Part shown: piece by piece, positions 8,667 through 15,877 of the stretch
Position numbering within the stretch: position 1 is the first letter of the stretch
Layout of the letters: each line of letters opens with the position of its first letter
From: JAGNNV01 sp031412915
GTDB taxonomy: Bacteria; Acidobacteriota; Vicinamibacteria; Fen-336; JAGNNV01
DNA length: 15,877 nt
Assembly: GCA_031412915.1 (NCBI GenBank)
Contig: JANODX010000100.1
Span: 1 to 15,877 of the forward strand
Direction of reading: 5' to 3'
The notes under the pieces: model-generated
What the model saw: the letters and a program-made list of their open reading frames with translations, nothing else
Told to the model about the DNA's origin: nothing
Databases searched by the model: none
Program-made: the position numbers and the translations under genes

Positions 8667-8739
8667 TGGTCCCTGAGCTTGCCTGCGCTGAGCCTGCCTG
8701 CGCTGAGCTTGTCGAAGCGTCGAAGCGTCGAAGGGACCA
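8667..8739. repeat. GGTCCCT...AGGGACC palindromic element, copy B, with expanded loop
   Basis: The same 8-bp arms as copy A (8667-8674 and 8732-8739) are separated by 57 nt instead of 11. The expansion is a 15-bp tandem array (CTGAGCTTGCCTGCG at 8673, a one-base variant at 8688, a diverged third copy at 8703) followed by three 8-bp units (GTCGAAGC at 8711 and 8719, GTCGAAGG at 8727). This is what slippage within the loop would give. A left-flank variant recurs once more at about 8749-8767 without arms. Confidence 0.75.
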
Positions 8740-8807
8740 TTGATACCTGCGAACGAGCGCGAAGCATGGTGGAGCTGCGGCCGAGGGGCCGGTCCTCGCC
8801 TCACCTA

Positions 8808-8888
8808 CGTGGGGCGCAACTGCGTCCACCAATGAATGGAGCGGGGCTGGCCGCCCCGCGTTGCCTCAGAGGATCCCTGCGCCCCACG
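8808..8888. repeat. Nested inverted repeats
   Basis: The outer arms CGTGGGGCGC (8808-8817) and GCGCCCCACG (8879-8888) are perfect complements. Between them a second hairpin forms from GCGGGGC (8841-8847) and GCCCCGC (8853-8859). No gene lies inside. The arrangement could form a cruciform or a structured RNA; no function is evident. Confidence 0.55.
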
Positions 8889-9014
8889 GAGTTCGCCTGT
8901 GCCCGCCGGGCCGAAGGGCCGGCAGGGTAGCGAGGCCCCTCGGCCTCCGCTTGAAGGGTTGCGCGCGATGCATCAGTGCGTCCCTCGATCCGGTGCGTCG
9001 AGGCCGCCATCAGG

Positions 9015-9155
9015 GTTGCGGCCGAGGGGCGCGCCTGGAACGGAGTGGGCCGCGAGGCTCCTCTGAAAGTACGTGGGGTGGGGGCCCCACGCCGTCACTT
9101 GGGAACCCCATGCGACCCACGGACGTGAAGGTGCCTTCGGCCCCTCGGCCGCAAC
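9015..9155. repeat. 16-bp perfect inverted repeat flanking a small hairpin
   Basis: GTTGCGGCCGAGGGGC (9015-9030) is exactly the reverse complement of 9140-9155, with 109 bp between. Inside, CGTGGGG (9072-9078) pairs with CCCCACG (9085-9091). The ends look like terminal inverted repeats, but the interior has no frame and no target duplication that I can see. Confidence 0.5.
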
Positions 9156-9234
9156 AGCGTCGGCCTCGCCGTTCGCTAGGCGGCAAACTATCGGCCAGGT
9201 CCGCCATCCAGGTCGCCCATTCGAGCAGGGACCG

Positions 9235-9777
9235 TTACTCTGATCGCGGTGTTTCTCGGCAGAGATCGAGCGCCATGTAGCGGGCGCCCTCGACCGGATT
9301 GAAGCGATAAGGCGGCGTCTCCTTGAATCCGAGCCTTTCGTAGAGCTTGTGCGCGGCGCCCATCGAAGGAAGGGTGTCGAGGAACATGCGGCGATAGCCC
9401 GCCTGGCCCGCCCATTGGATCGCCCGCCGGGCCAGCCGCTCTCCGCAGCCGTGGCCGCGGAAATCGCCGCGCACGAACAGGCGCTTCATCTCGCAGTCTT
9501 CCTGGTTGAGTCGCCGGACCGCGACGCAGCCTGCCGGTTCCGCGTCGACGCGACAAAGCAACAACACCCCGGTCGGAGGGCGGTACTCGCCGGGAAGACC
9601 TCTCAGTTCTTCATCGAAGTTCTGGAAAGAAAGATCGATGCCGATCCATTCCGCGTATTCCTCGAAAAGCTTCGTCGCCTGCTCGATCGCGCGCCCGCCG
9701 ATCGCTTGGCGAATGCCCACCACCGGCTTCACTTCCGGGGCATCCTCGCTTCGGCCCGGGCGTCTATTGTTTCTCAT
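9235..9777 (-). CDS. GNAT family N-acetyltransferase
   Basis: It transfers an acetyl group from acetyl-CoA to an unidentified amine. The 180-residue protein carries the GNAT acetyl-CoA motif A, with strand EMKRLFV (96-102) and the pyrophosphate-binding RGHGCG (107-112). It also has the later helix-strand signature LDTLPSMGAAHKLYERLGF (133-151), including the Tyr often used as general acid (Y146). Length is typical of the single-domain family. The start codon at 9777 lies inside the end of the upstream gene (14-bp overlap), which suggests translational coupling. A slightly later start in the first 20 residues is possible, because that stretch is charged and not conserved-looking. It is last in a three-gene operon. 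The substrate is unknown. Confidence 0.9.
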   Translation of the reverse strand: MRNNRRPGRSEDAPEVKPVVGIRQAIGGRAIEQATKLFEEYAEWIGIDLSFQNFDEELRGLPGEYRPPTGVLLLCRVDAEPAGCVAVRRLNQEDCEMKRLFVRGDFRGHGCGERLARRAIQWAGQAGYRRMFLDTLPSMGAAHKLYERLGFKETPPYRFNPVEGARYMALDLCRETPRSE

Positions 9778-10111
9778 CCAGATGAAAGCGAGGCAGGGCG
9801 CGATGCGCCACGGGAGCCAGAATCACGCCGATGCACAGCAGGAACATCAGGCCGGCGAAAAGCGCGTAGGTTCCCGCGAAGATCTTCCCCGCCGGGGTGA
9901 GAATCTGGTGCACCGGACCCATGCCCCCGAGGATCATGGAGGCGTTTAAGCAGGCGTCGATCCAGGACAGTCCCTCCAGCCCGTGATAGTCGGCCATGCC
10001 CAGGAAGAGTGTTCCGATCAGGAGGGCGAGGGCGCCCAGGACATGGCGCGCGAAGCGGCTCAGGTATCGCGAGCGAGGAAGAAGGGGCTCTCGTCGATGC
10101 TCGTAAATCAT
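9764..10111 (-). CDS. Small two-helix membrane protein with pore-loop-like segment
   Basis: The 115-residue inner-membrane protein has a basic N-terminus, one hydrophobic helix (about 23-40), a semi-hydrophobic stretch ending in a GGMGPV turn (about 47-67), a second helix (about 76-101) and a charged tail. A two-helix, one-loop layout of this sort is that of a minimal ion channel subunit, but the K+ filter TVGYG is absent. I recognise it only as a conserved hypothetical family sometimes labelled channel-like. I chose ATG 10111 because it forms an ATGA overlap with the stop of the upstream protease gene; an in-frame ATG three codons earlier (10120) is possible. Its frame also runs open antisense-like through the protease gene, which is a shadow. 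Confidence 0.8.
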   Translation of the reverse strand: MIYEHRREPLLPRSRYLSRFARHVLGALALLIGTLFLGMADYHGLEGLSWIDACLNASMILGGMGPVHQILTPAGKIFAGTYALFAGLMFLLCIGVILAPVAHRALPRFHLDEKQ

Positions 10112-10908
10112 CGGCCCCATTCTCGCCCGCGGCCGCCTTCCAGCATCCCCAGGTCCCTCGCGAACTGCGCATAGGTGAAGCCGGCGATCACGTCGTAGAG
10201 GAAGTGGACGACTATGCCCACGTACAGAGAGCCGGAGACGAAGACCAGAGCGTGAAACCCTGCGGCGATGCCGGCGATGGCGAGGACGCTCTTTATTCCC
10301 TGAATCGCGTGGGCCAGGGCGAAGGAAAGGACGCTGAGGGCGAGGGCGATCGTGAGGCTTCCGGTGAGGGAGACAAGCAGAGCGGGCAGGACGCCGCGCC
10401 AGACCAGTTCTTCGCCGATCCCCGCGGAGAGTGACAAGCCCACCCACATGCGTCGTTCCCGCGGGTTGGTGGGCGCGAAGAGTCGCCAGGTCTGCTTCTG
10501 TTGCTCCACCGATCGTCGCCAATGAGGTCGCACGAGGATCAGGGCGATGGCCAGGAAGACGACGCCGGCGAGCCAGGCGACGAGCGATGGCGGGCGGGCC
10601 GGGAACAGATCCACGCCTTCGACCAGACCGGTGACGACCGCCAGGACAGCGAGGAAGACCTGGGGCAGCAGCATCGCGTAGAAACGGAGGGCCAAAGGAA
10701 CCTCGGCCATGGCGAGTCCGGCCTCACGGTTTCGGAGCACGGCCCACGGCACGATGACGGTCACGAAGACAACGAAAACCCAGCCGAGCGCGGAAATGGA
10801 GCCTGGGTTCAGAGCGAACCTCTTTCGACCCTCGATCTTTGTACACTTTCCAAGTGCGGCGGATTGTAGGCGAGACCAAAGGCCCGGGCGTGATTGCTCG
10901 TGGGTCAT
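10108..10908 (-). CDS. CPBP family (CAAX-type) intramembrane metalloprotease
   Basis: This is a predicted integral-membrane glutamic/metal-dependent protease of the Rce1/ABI family. Counting from ATG 10908 gives 266 residues. The three family motifs are intact: EELVWR (EExxxR, E166/E167/R171), FALAH (FxxxH, F196/H200) and HFLYD (HxxxD, H235/D239). Hydrophobic helices surround them from about residue 38 onward. Bacterial members mature peptides, confer bacteriocin immunity or are of unknown role; the target here is unknown. The start is uncertain: the frame reaches 10941, and ATG 10908 has a purine stretch too close for a good ribosome site. Either start makes the 5' end overlap the divergent lhr gene. 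It leads a coupled operon with the channel-like protein and the GNAT enzyme. Confidence 0.88.
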   Translation of the reverse strand: MTHEQSRPGLWSRLQSAALGKCTKIEGRKRFALNPGSISALGWVFVVFVTVIVPWAVLRNREAGLAMAEVPLALRFYAMLLPQVFLAVLAVVTGLVEGVDLFPARPPSLVAWLAGVVFLAIALILVRPHWRRSVEQQKQTWRLFAPTNPRERRMWVGLSLSAGIGEELVWRGVLPALLVSLTGSLTIALALSVLSFALAHAIQGIKSVLAIAGIAAGFHALVFVSGSLYVGIVVHFLYDVIAGFTYAQFARDLGMLEGGRGREWGR

Positions 10909-13900
10909 CCTTCCATCCCGCCACCCGCGATTGGTTTGCACGTCGCTTTGAAGCGCCCTCGCCCGCGCAGAAGCGGGCCTGGCCTCACATCATGGCGGGC
11001 CAGTCCACTCTCATCTCCGCGCCCACCGGTTCGGGAAAAACCCTCGCCGCTTTCCTCTGCGCCATCGACCGCATGGTCTTCGACGGCTCGAAAGCCTCCG
11101 CGGATGAAGTTCCGGCCCGCAAAGGCGGAAAGGCTCCCCGGCCCTCCCGCGGGGTTCGCATCCTCTACATCTCCCCGGTCAAGGCTCTGGCCCGAGACGT
11201 CGAGCGCAACCTCCAGGAGCCTCTCGCCTCAATCTGCGCCAGGGCCAGCGAGCGCGGCGATGCGTTCCGCGTGCCTCGGGTGGCCGTGCGGTCGGGCGAC
11301 ACGCCTCAGAGCGAGCGGCAGAAGATGCGGCGCGATCCGCCCGACATCCTGATCACCACCCCCGAGTCGCTCTTCCTGATTCTGACCTCCGAAGCGCGCG
11401 GGATTCTTCGCAGCGTCGACACCGTGATCGTGGACGAGATCCACGCCATCGTCGGGACCAAGCGCGGCGCCCATCTGGCTCTCTCCATCGAGCGGGTGAT
11501 GAGGCTCGTGGGCCACCCGATCCAACGCATCGGTCTCTCGGCCACGTCGCGCCCGCTCGACCTGGTGGCGCGCTTTCTTGCCGGCTCGCGGGGTCCCAGG
11601 GTGGAGATCGTCGATGCGTCGGTAACGCGGGCCTTCGATGTGCGGGTCGAGTCGGCGGTGCCCGACATGACCGCACTTCCGCGGGAGACGATCGAGACTT
11701 TCGGGGCGGACTCGGGGGACCGTGAGGTCGAGCGGCCGTGGATGGGGTCGGGGACGTCGGCCTCCGGCAAGGGTCTGGTGCGGCCCGGGATGCCCGAGGG
11801 CCCTCGGCCGCCCGTCAAGAGCGCGCCTTCGATCTGGCCGGCCATTCACGGGCGTGTTCTCGAACTCATCCGCACTCACCGCAGCACTATCGTCTTCGTC
11901 AACTCCCGCCGGTTGGCCGAACGGGTGGCTTCCGCCCTCAACGACCTCGCGGGCGAACCCATCTGTCGAGCTCATCACGGATCACTGGCCCGGGAGGAAC
12001 GGGAACTCGTCGAGTCGGCGCTCAAGGACGGGAGCCTTCGCGCGGTAGTGGCGACCTCGTCGCTCGAGCTTGGCATCGACATGGGCGCCGTTGACCTGGT
12101 GCTTCAGATAGAAACGCCCCCGTCGGTCGCGAGCGCCACCCAACGCGTGGGCCGCGCCGCCCATCACCTCGGCGGCGTGCCCAAGGCTCTGGTGTTTCCG
12201 ACCTATCGGGGTGATCTCCTCGCGGCCGCCGCCACCATCGACGCGCTTCAGCGCGGCGACATCGAGCCTGTGACTTTGCCGCGCAATCCCCTCGACGTTC
12301 TGGCCCAGCAGATTCTCTCCATCCTCGTCACCGAGGAGATGAACATCGACGCTCTCTTCGTCCTGGTCCGAAGCGCCGCCTCCTTCTCGGCGCTTCCGCG
12401 TTCGGGGTTCGAGGGCGTGCTCGACATGCTGGCCGGCCGTTACCCGTCGCACGAGTTCAGGGATCTCCGTCCGCGGATCGTGTGGAATCGCGACACCGGA
12501 GCGTTGCGCGCGCGTGCCGGGGTTCGAATGATGCTCTTCGCCAACGCGGGCACCATTCCGGATCGGGGACTCTTTGGGGTTTACCTCGCGGGGAGCGCTT
12601 CCAAAGGCGACCCGCTCCGGGGCCCGTCGCGGCGGGTGGGCGAACTCGATGAAGAGATGGTCTTCGAAAGCCGCGCCGGCGACGTCGTGATGCTGGGGGC
12701 GTCCTCATGGCGGATAGACGAAATCCAGCGCGACCGGGTGATGGTGACGCCGGCTCCCGGCCTGCGCGGGCGCATGCCGTTCTGGAAGGCCGATCGTCCC
12801 CCGCGGCCGGTGGACAACGCGAAACGCATCGGTGCTTTGTCCCGAAAAATCCTGACCCTGGGGCGGAAGAAGGGGGTCGAGATGCTCACCGGCGCGTACG
12901 CCCTCGAAGAGGGCGCCGCCACCAACCTGACCGCATACCTTTTCGACCAGAAGGCGGCCTCGGTGGTTCCCACGGATCAGACCCTCGTCCTCGAACGGAT
13001 GCGCGATGAGATCGGCGATCTGCGGCTGTGCCTTCTCTCGTGCTTTGGCGGCCGGGTCCATCGGCCCCTGGCTCTGGCCATCGTCGGCAAGATGAAACGC
13101 GAAGGACTGCACGAAGTGGAAGTGGTGGTGAGCGACGAAGGCATCATCCTCCGGCTGTCCGATCGGGAGCAGGCGCCCGCCCTTCTCGATCTTCTGCCCT
13201 CCTCCGGCGAACTGGAGAAGCTTGTGCGCGAGGAGCTCTCGGATTCGACCCTCTTCGCCGCGCGTTTCCGCGAGGCCGCCGGCCGAAGCCTCCTCCTGCC
13301 GCGGCGCCGGCCCAGTTCGCGTTCGCCGCTGTGGGCGCAGCGACACAAGGCCCACGCTCTCCTTTCCGTCGCGTCCCGCTTCCCCTCGTTTCCGTTGATT
13401 CTCGAGGCGTATCGCGAGTGCCTCACCGAGGACTTCGACCTGGCCGCCACGGTTTTGGTTCTCCGGCAGATCGAAAGACGTGAGATCAAGGCGGTGACGC
13501 TCGATGTCGATCGCGCGTCTCCTTTTGCGACCGCACTCCTCTTCGGCTACGTCGCCACCGTCATGTACGACGACGATGCGCCGCTGGCCGAGCGTCGCGC
13601 CCACGCCCTGTCGATCGATGAATCCCAGCTTCAGGCCCTGCTGGGCGAGACCGCTTTCCAGGATCTGCTCGACGAGGCGGCGATTGCGGAAATCCACGAC
13701 GAACTCCAGGCCCTTCTGCCGGGCCGGCGGATCCGAACCGCCGATGGACTTCACGAGACGCTGCTGCGCCTCGGCGATCTCTCGCTCGACGAAGTGGCGG
13801 CGCGGGCCGCCGATTCGGAGGTCGCCCGGTTCGCCGAGGTCCTGGTGGACGAGAAGCGCGCGGTCGAAGTGCAACTCGCGGGAGAGCGTCGTTTGATCGC

Positions 13901-15512
13901 GATTGAAGATGCGGCTCTTTATCGCGATGCCCTGGCCCTCGCCCTGCCGGGAAGAGTTCCCAAGGCGTTCCTCGGTGAGACCGATGGAGGTGTGGCCGCC
14001 CTCATCGATCGTTTCGCCCGGACCCGCGGGCCGTTCATCACCGCTGATCTGTCGGCGCGATTCGGGCTCGCACGCGAACGTGTCCTGGCCGAGCTTGAAA
14101 TCCTGGAGACGAACGGCCGGCTGATTCGCGGTCCTTTCACCCCCTCGCCCGAAGGCGTCGAGTGGTGCGATGTGGATGCCCTGAGGCGCATCCAAAGGCT
14201 CTCTCTGGCCCGGGCGCGGGGCGGAGTCCATCCCGTCCTTGGACGCGATTATGCGCGTTTCCTGGCAGTCTGGCACGGCCTCGGCATCGACCTCGAACGC
14301 GAAGGCGAGGACCTCGGCGCGCGGGACCCTGGCGATGTCCTGCTGTCCGCGATCGATCAACTCCAGGGTTGTCCGGTCCCGGCCTCGGCCCTCGAGGTCG
14401 ACATTCTCCCCTGCCGCGTGCCCGGCTTCCGGTCGCAGGACCTCGATCTGCTGGTCGCCCGCGGCGAGGTGGTGCTCGAGGGTCGGGGTCCTCTCGGCTC
14501 GCGGGATGGGAAAGTGGCGCTTTACCTCGCCTCCAACCGCGTTCTGCTGGGTCACGCGCCGAAGGAACCCATGGAGGGAGAGGTTCATGCGAAGGTGAAG
14601 GATGCTCTTCGATTGAGAGGCGCGGTCTTCCTGCCCGAAATCGAAAGCGCCTGCCCGGGGGTTCGCCGCCGCGATGTAGTCGATGCTCTTTGGGATCTGT
14701 TCTGGAATGGCGAAGTCACGAACGACTCAACCGGAGCCCTTCGCGGCCGCGCCTTTGATCCGACGAAGACGCCGGGGAAGCGCTTCGTGGCCCAAAGGCC
14801 AGGCTTCGCGGGGGCCGCGGGGATGGGCCGATACCGGTCGCGTCTCGATGTCCCGGCCGACGCGGTCGGGCGATTCTCCCTGCTGCCTTCGCCGCCCGTC
14901 CCATCAACGCCGAGCCGGCTTGCCACCCTGGAACAATGGCTCTGCCGGCACGGCATCCTCACCCGCGAGGCCATCGCTGCGGAGGCCAGGGAAGGCGGCT
15001 TCAGCGCGGTCTACTCCATCCTGAGAGCGCTCGAAGAGAGAGGGCAGGTTCGTCGAGGCTATTTCATCGAGGGTCTGGGCGCCCTTCAATTCGCCGACCC
15101 GGCGGCCGTGGATCGCATGCGCGAACTCAAGGACGCCGGGCCGGGTGGGTTGGCCGTGGTCCTTGCCGCCACCGACCCGGCCAATCCCTTCGGCGTGACC
15201 CTGCCCTGGCCGGCCTGGTGCGAAGGTCAGGGCGAGAGGCGAGCCCGCGCCCACGTGGCCGTCGCGGACGGAGAACTGACGGCCCTTCTCTTTGGCGATG
15301 GCGCCCGCGCAATCGTCCATCTTCCCGAGGCGCTTGGGGAGAACGATCGCCTTGGCCGGCTGAGTGGCCACGCCATCGGATCATGGATGCGCCGACGAGC
15401 GCTCCGCATCATCGGTCACGAGAACACGGGCGCCCCTCTCAATGCGAGCGTGATGAGCCGAGCCTTAGGCGAGGCTGGCCTGATCCCGTCGGGCCCCGGC
15501 TTCCGAATCTAG
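10890..15512 (+). CDS. lhr: Full-length Lhr ATP-dependent helicase
   Basis: This is a superfamily 2 3'-to-5' nucleic-acid translocase linked to DNA repair. The 1540 residues match full-length E. coli Lhr (1538), so both the Lhr core and the C-terminal extension are present. Helicase motifs: APTGSGKT (44-51), DEIH (182-185), SAT (217-219), IVFVNSRR (about 334), LGIDMG (394-399) and QRVGRAAHH (418-426). An Arg/Pro/Gly-rich linker lies at about 270-310 between the two RecA folds. The PFWKADRP segment (about 630) and the LLSCFGGRVHRPLA segment (about 713) are typical of the Lhr core. The C-terminal 650 residues fit the winged-helix array which in E. coli carries uracil-DNA glycosylase activity; I cannot confirm the catalytic residue here. 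GTG 10890, with AAAGG 7 nt upstream, places the start just before the conserved FHP motif; GTG 10854 and TTG 10839 are alternatives. Confidence 0.95.
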   Translation: MIARGSSFHPATRDWFARRFEAPSPAQKRAWPHIMAGQSTLISAPTGSGKTLAAFLCAIDRMVFDGSKASADEVPARKGGKAPRPSRGVRILYISPVKALARDVERNLQEPLASICARASERGDAFRVPRVAVRSGDTPQSERQKMRRDPPDILITTPESLFLILTSEARGILRSVDTVIVDEIHAIVGTKRGAHLALSIERVMRLVGHPIQRIGLSATSRPLDLVARFLAGSRGPRVEIVDASVTRAFDVRVESAVPDMTALPRETIETFGADSGDREVERPWMGSGTSASGKGLVRPGMPEGPRPPVKSAPSIWPAIHGRVLELIRTHRSTIVFVNSRRLAERVASALNDLAGEPICRAHHGSLAREERELVESALKDGSLRAVVATSSLELGIDMGAVDLVLQIETPPSVASATQRVGRAAHHLGGVPKALVFPTYRGDLLAAAATIDALQRGDIEPVTLPRNPLDVLAQQILSILVTEEMNIDALFVLVRSAASFSALPRSGFEGVLDMLAGRYPSHEFRDLRPRIVWNRDTGALRARAGVRMMLFANAGTIPDRGLFGVYLAGSASKGDPLRGPSRRVGELDEEMVFESRAGDVVMLGASSWRIDEIQRDRVMVTPAPGLRGRMPFWKADRPPRPVDNAKRIGALSRKILTLGRKKGVEMLTGAYALEEGAATNLTAYLFDQKAASVVPTDQTLVLERMRDEIGDLRLCLLSCFGGRVHRPLALAIVGKMKREGLHEVEVVVSDEGIILRLSDREQAPALLDLLPSSGELEKLVREELSDSTLFAARFREAAGRSLLLPRRRPSSRSPLWAQRHKAHALLSVASRFPSFPLILEAYRECLTEDFDLAATVLVLRQIERREIKAVTLDVDRASPFATALLFGYVATVMYDDDAPLAERRAHALSIDESQLQALLGETAFQDLLDEAAIAEIHDELQALLPGRRIRTADGLHETLLRLGDLSLDEVAARAADSEVARFAEVLVDEKRAVEVQLAGERRLIAIEDAALYRDALALALPGRVPKAFLGETDGGVAALIDRFARTRGPFITADLSARFGLARERVLAELEILETNGRLIRGPFTPSPEGVEWCDVDALRRIQRLSLARARGGVHPVLGRDYARFLAVWHGLGIDLEREGEDLGARDPGDVLLSAIDQLQGCPVPASALEVDILPCRVPGFRSQDLDLLVARGEVVLEGRGPLGSRDGKVALYLASNRVLLGHAPKEPMEGEVHAKVKDALRLRGAVFLPEIESACPGVRRRDVVDALWDLFWNGEVTNDSTGALRGRAFDPTKTPGKRFVAQRPGFAGAAGMGRYRSRLDVPADAVGRFSLLPSPPVPSTPSRLATLEQWLCRHGILTREAIAAEAREGGFSAVYSILRALEERGQVRRGYFIEGLGALQFADPAAVDRMRELKDAGPGGLAVVLAATDPANPFGVTLPWPAWCEGQGERRARAHVAVADGELTALLFGDGARAIVHLPEALGENDRLGRLSGHAIGSWMRRRALRIIGHENTGAPLNASVMSRALGEAGLIPSGPGFRI

Positions 15513-15877
15513 TTGGCCGGTTCGCAGGGCCCCTGGCGCTTCGGGTCCGCCTCCGAACCGGAGTCCGATCTTGTTCAGAAGACCGAGTGGTGGATCGCCG
15601 CCTGCGAAGACGAAGACATAGTCGTTGCGGATATCCACGGAGCCGCCCGGGGTGCGCAGCCGAACCACTCCGGGCAGGATCTCGGTTACCTCCGAGGAGA
15701 AGGCCAGTTTGACCTTGCCCGCGGCCACGAGGCGGTTGAAGCGTTGCTCGTTCTTCTGTTTGATGCGCACGAGCCGGTCCTTGCGGTAGGAGTGGGTGAT
15801 TTCGTTCCCGGACTGGCGCGCCAGTCCGATGGCCGCTTCGACCGCGCTGTCGCCTCCGCCCACCACGAGGATCCGCT
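15465..15877 (-). CDS. FAD/NAD(P)-dependent disulfide-type oxidoreductase, C-terminal part (cut by window edge)
   Basis: The frame enters from the right edge, so only the last 137 or so residues are seen. They begin with a Rossmann strand and the dinucleotide-binding GGGDSA motif (bases about 15847-15864). SYRKDRLVRIKQKN follows, then a strand pattern leading to DYVFVFAGGDPP and LLNKIGL near the C-terminus. This matches the NAD(P)H domain and the second FAD contact of thioredoxin-reductase-like enzymes, most like the YpdA (bacillithiol disulfide reductase) type. The active-site region and N-terminus are outside the window, so the substrate is open. The last 16 codons overlap the end of lhr on the other strand by 48 bp, and the tail after FGGG is Gly/Ala rich and unlike the family. 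Confidence 0.88.
   Translation of the reverse strand, partial: RILVVGGGDSAVEAAIGLARQSGNEITHSYRKDRLVRIKQKNEQRFNRLVAAGKVKLAFSSEVTEILPGVVRLRTPGGSVDIRNDYVFVFAGGDPPLGLLNKIGLRFGGGPEAPGALRTGQLDSEAGARRDQASLA

Larger units (their letters stand above)
8524..9234. other. Repeat-rich non-coding region
   Basis: About 710 bp separate two minus-strand operons. No open frame here looks like a protein: all are short, and several simply translate the repeats. The left third holds two GGTCCCT...AGGGACC elements and a degenerate third flank. The rest is a mosaic of GC-rich inverted repeats, including several copies of a GCGGCCGAGGGG core in both orientations (8774-8789, 8934-8945, 9015-9030, 9140-9155). The promoter of the LeuA-family operon should lie at the left end near 8530-8600, but I cannot point to it. 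Confidence 0.7.

Noticed and set aside
8670..8740. CRISPR-like array
   Set aside because: The units are 15 and 8 bp, contiguous, without spacers and diverged; they are tandem duplications in a hairpin loop.
8516..8832. Small minus-strand frames of 80-104 residues over the GGTCCCT elements
   Set aside because: They translate the DNA repeats (PFDELRDHASR type peptides); there is no ribosome site and no protein-like composition.
9015..9155. Insertion sequence bounded by 16-bp terminal repeats
   Set aside because: The 109-bp interior codes for nothing and no target duplication is evident, so it is listed only as an inverted repeat.
12705..14588. 627-residue minus-strand frame
   Set aside because: It is antisense to lhr and shows no recognisable motif.

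Overview
This is a GC-rich, gene-dense bacterial chromosomal segment. It carries ten coding regions that I support, one of them cut by the right edge, plus one repeat-rich non-coding stretch. I see no phage, insertion sequence, CRISPR, rRNA or tRNA. The wobble-GC bias opens many long antisense frames, and I treat those as shadows. Didermy is suggested by a coiled-coil protein with a Sec signal peptide that looks periplasmic. A Rho factor with a long disordered N-terminal extension, a full-length Lhr helicase and a collagen-like secreted protein fit a soil or sediment type lineage such as Acidobacteriota, Myxococcota or a relative. This placement is inference, and no rRNA gene is present to settle it.

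Left part (1-5006): rho (149-1879, +) has a bulged hairpin in its leader. Its stop codon lies in a perfect hairpin together with the stop codon of a convergent gene for a small exported coiled-coil protein (1894-2412, -). Divergent from that gene is an MFS drug-type exporter (2494-3753, +). Next comes an exported protein (3917-4780, +) that joins a Cys-containing 'VIHAC' module, 14 collagen Gly-X-Y triplets and a C-terminal domain resembling Hcp, the type VI secretion tube protein. A 226-bp convergent gap after it holds three hairpins, two of them overlapping and mutually exclusive.

Middle part (5007-9234): a minus-strand pair encodes an isopropylmalate/homocitrate/citramalate synthase family enzyme (7138-8523) and, 22 bp downstream, a membrane-anchored diguanylate cyclase with GAF-like sensor regions, an intact GGEEF and an RxxD inhibitory site. 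Upstream of the pair lies about 710 bp without a convincing gene. It is packed with direct and inverted repeats, including two copies of a GGTCCCT...AGGGACC element, one expanded by internal tandem duplication.

Right part (9235-15877): a tightly overlapping minus-strand operon encodes a CPBP/CAAX-type membrane protease, a 115-residue two-helix membrane protein with a pore-loop-like segment, and a GNAT acetyltransferase. Divergent from it is a 1540-residue Lhr helicase. Its 3' end overlaps by 48 bp the convergent end of a partial FAD/NAD(P) disulfide-type oxidoreductase that runs off the window.

No multi-gene novel system is visible. The most unusual single item is the collagen/Hcp-like fusion. 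The repeat-filled gap and the overlapping hairpins are the most unusual non-coding items.
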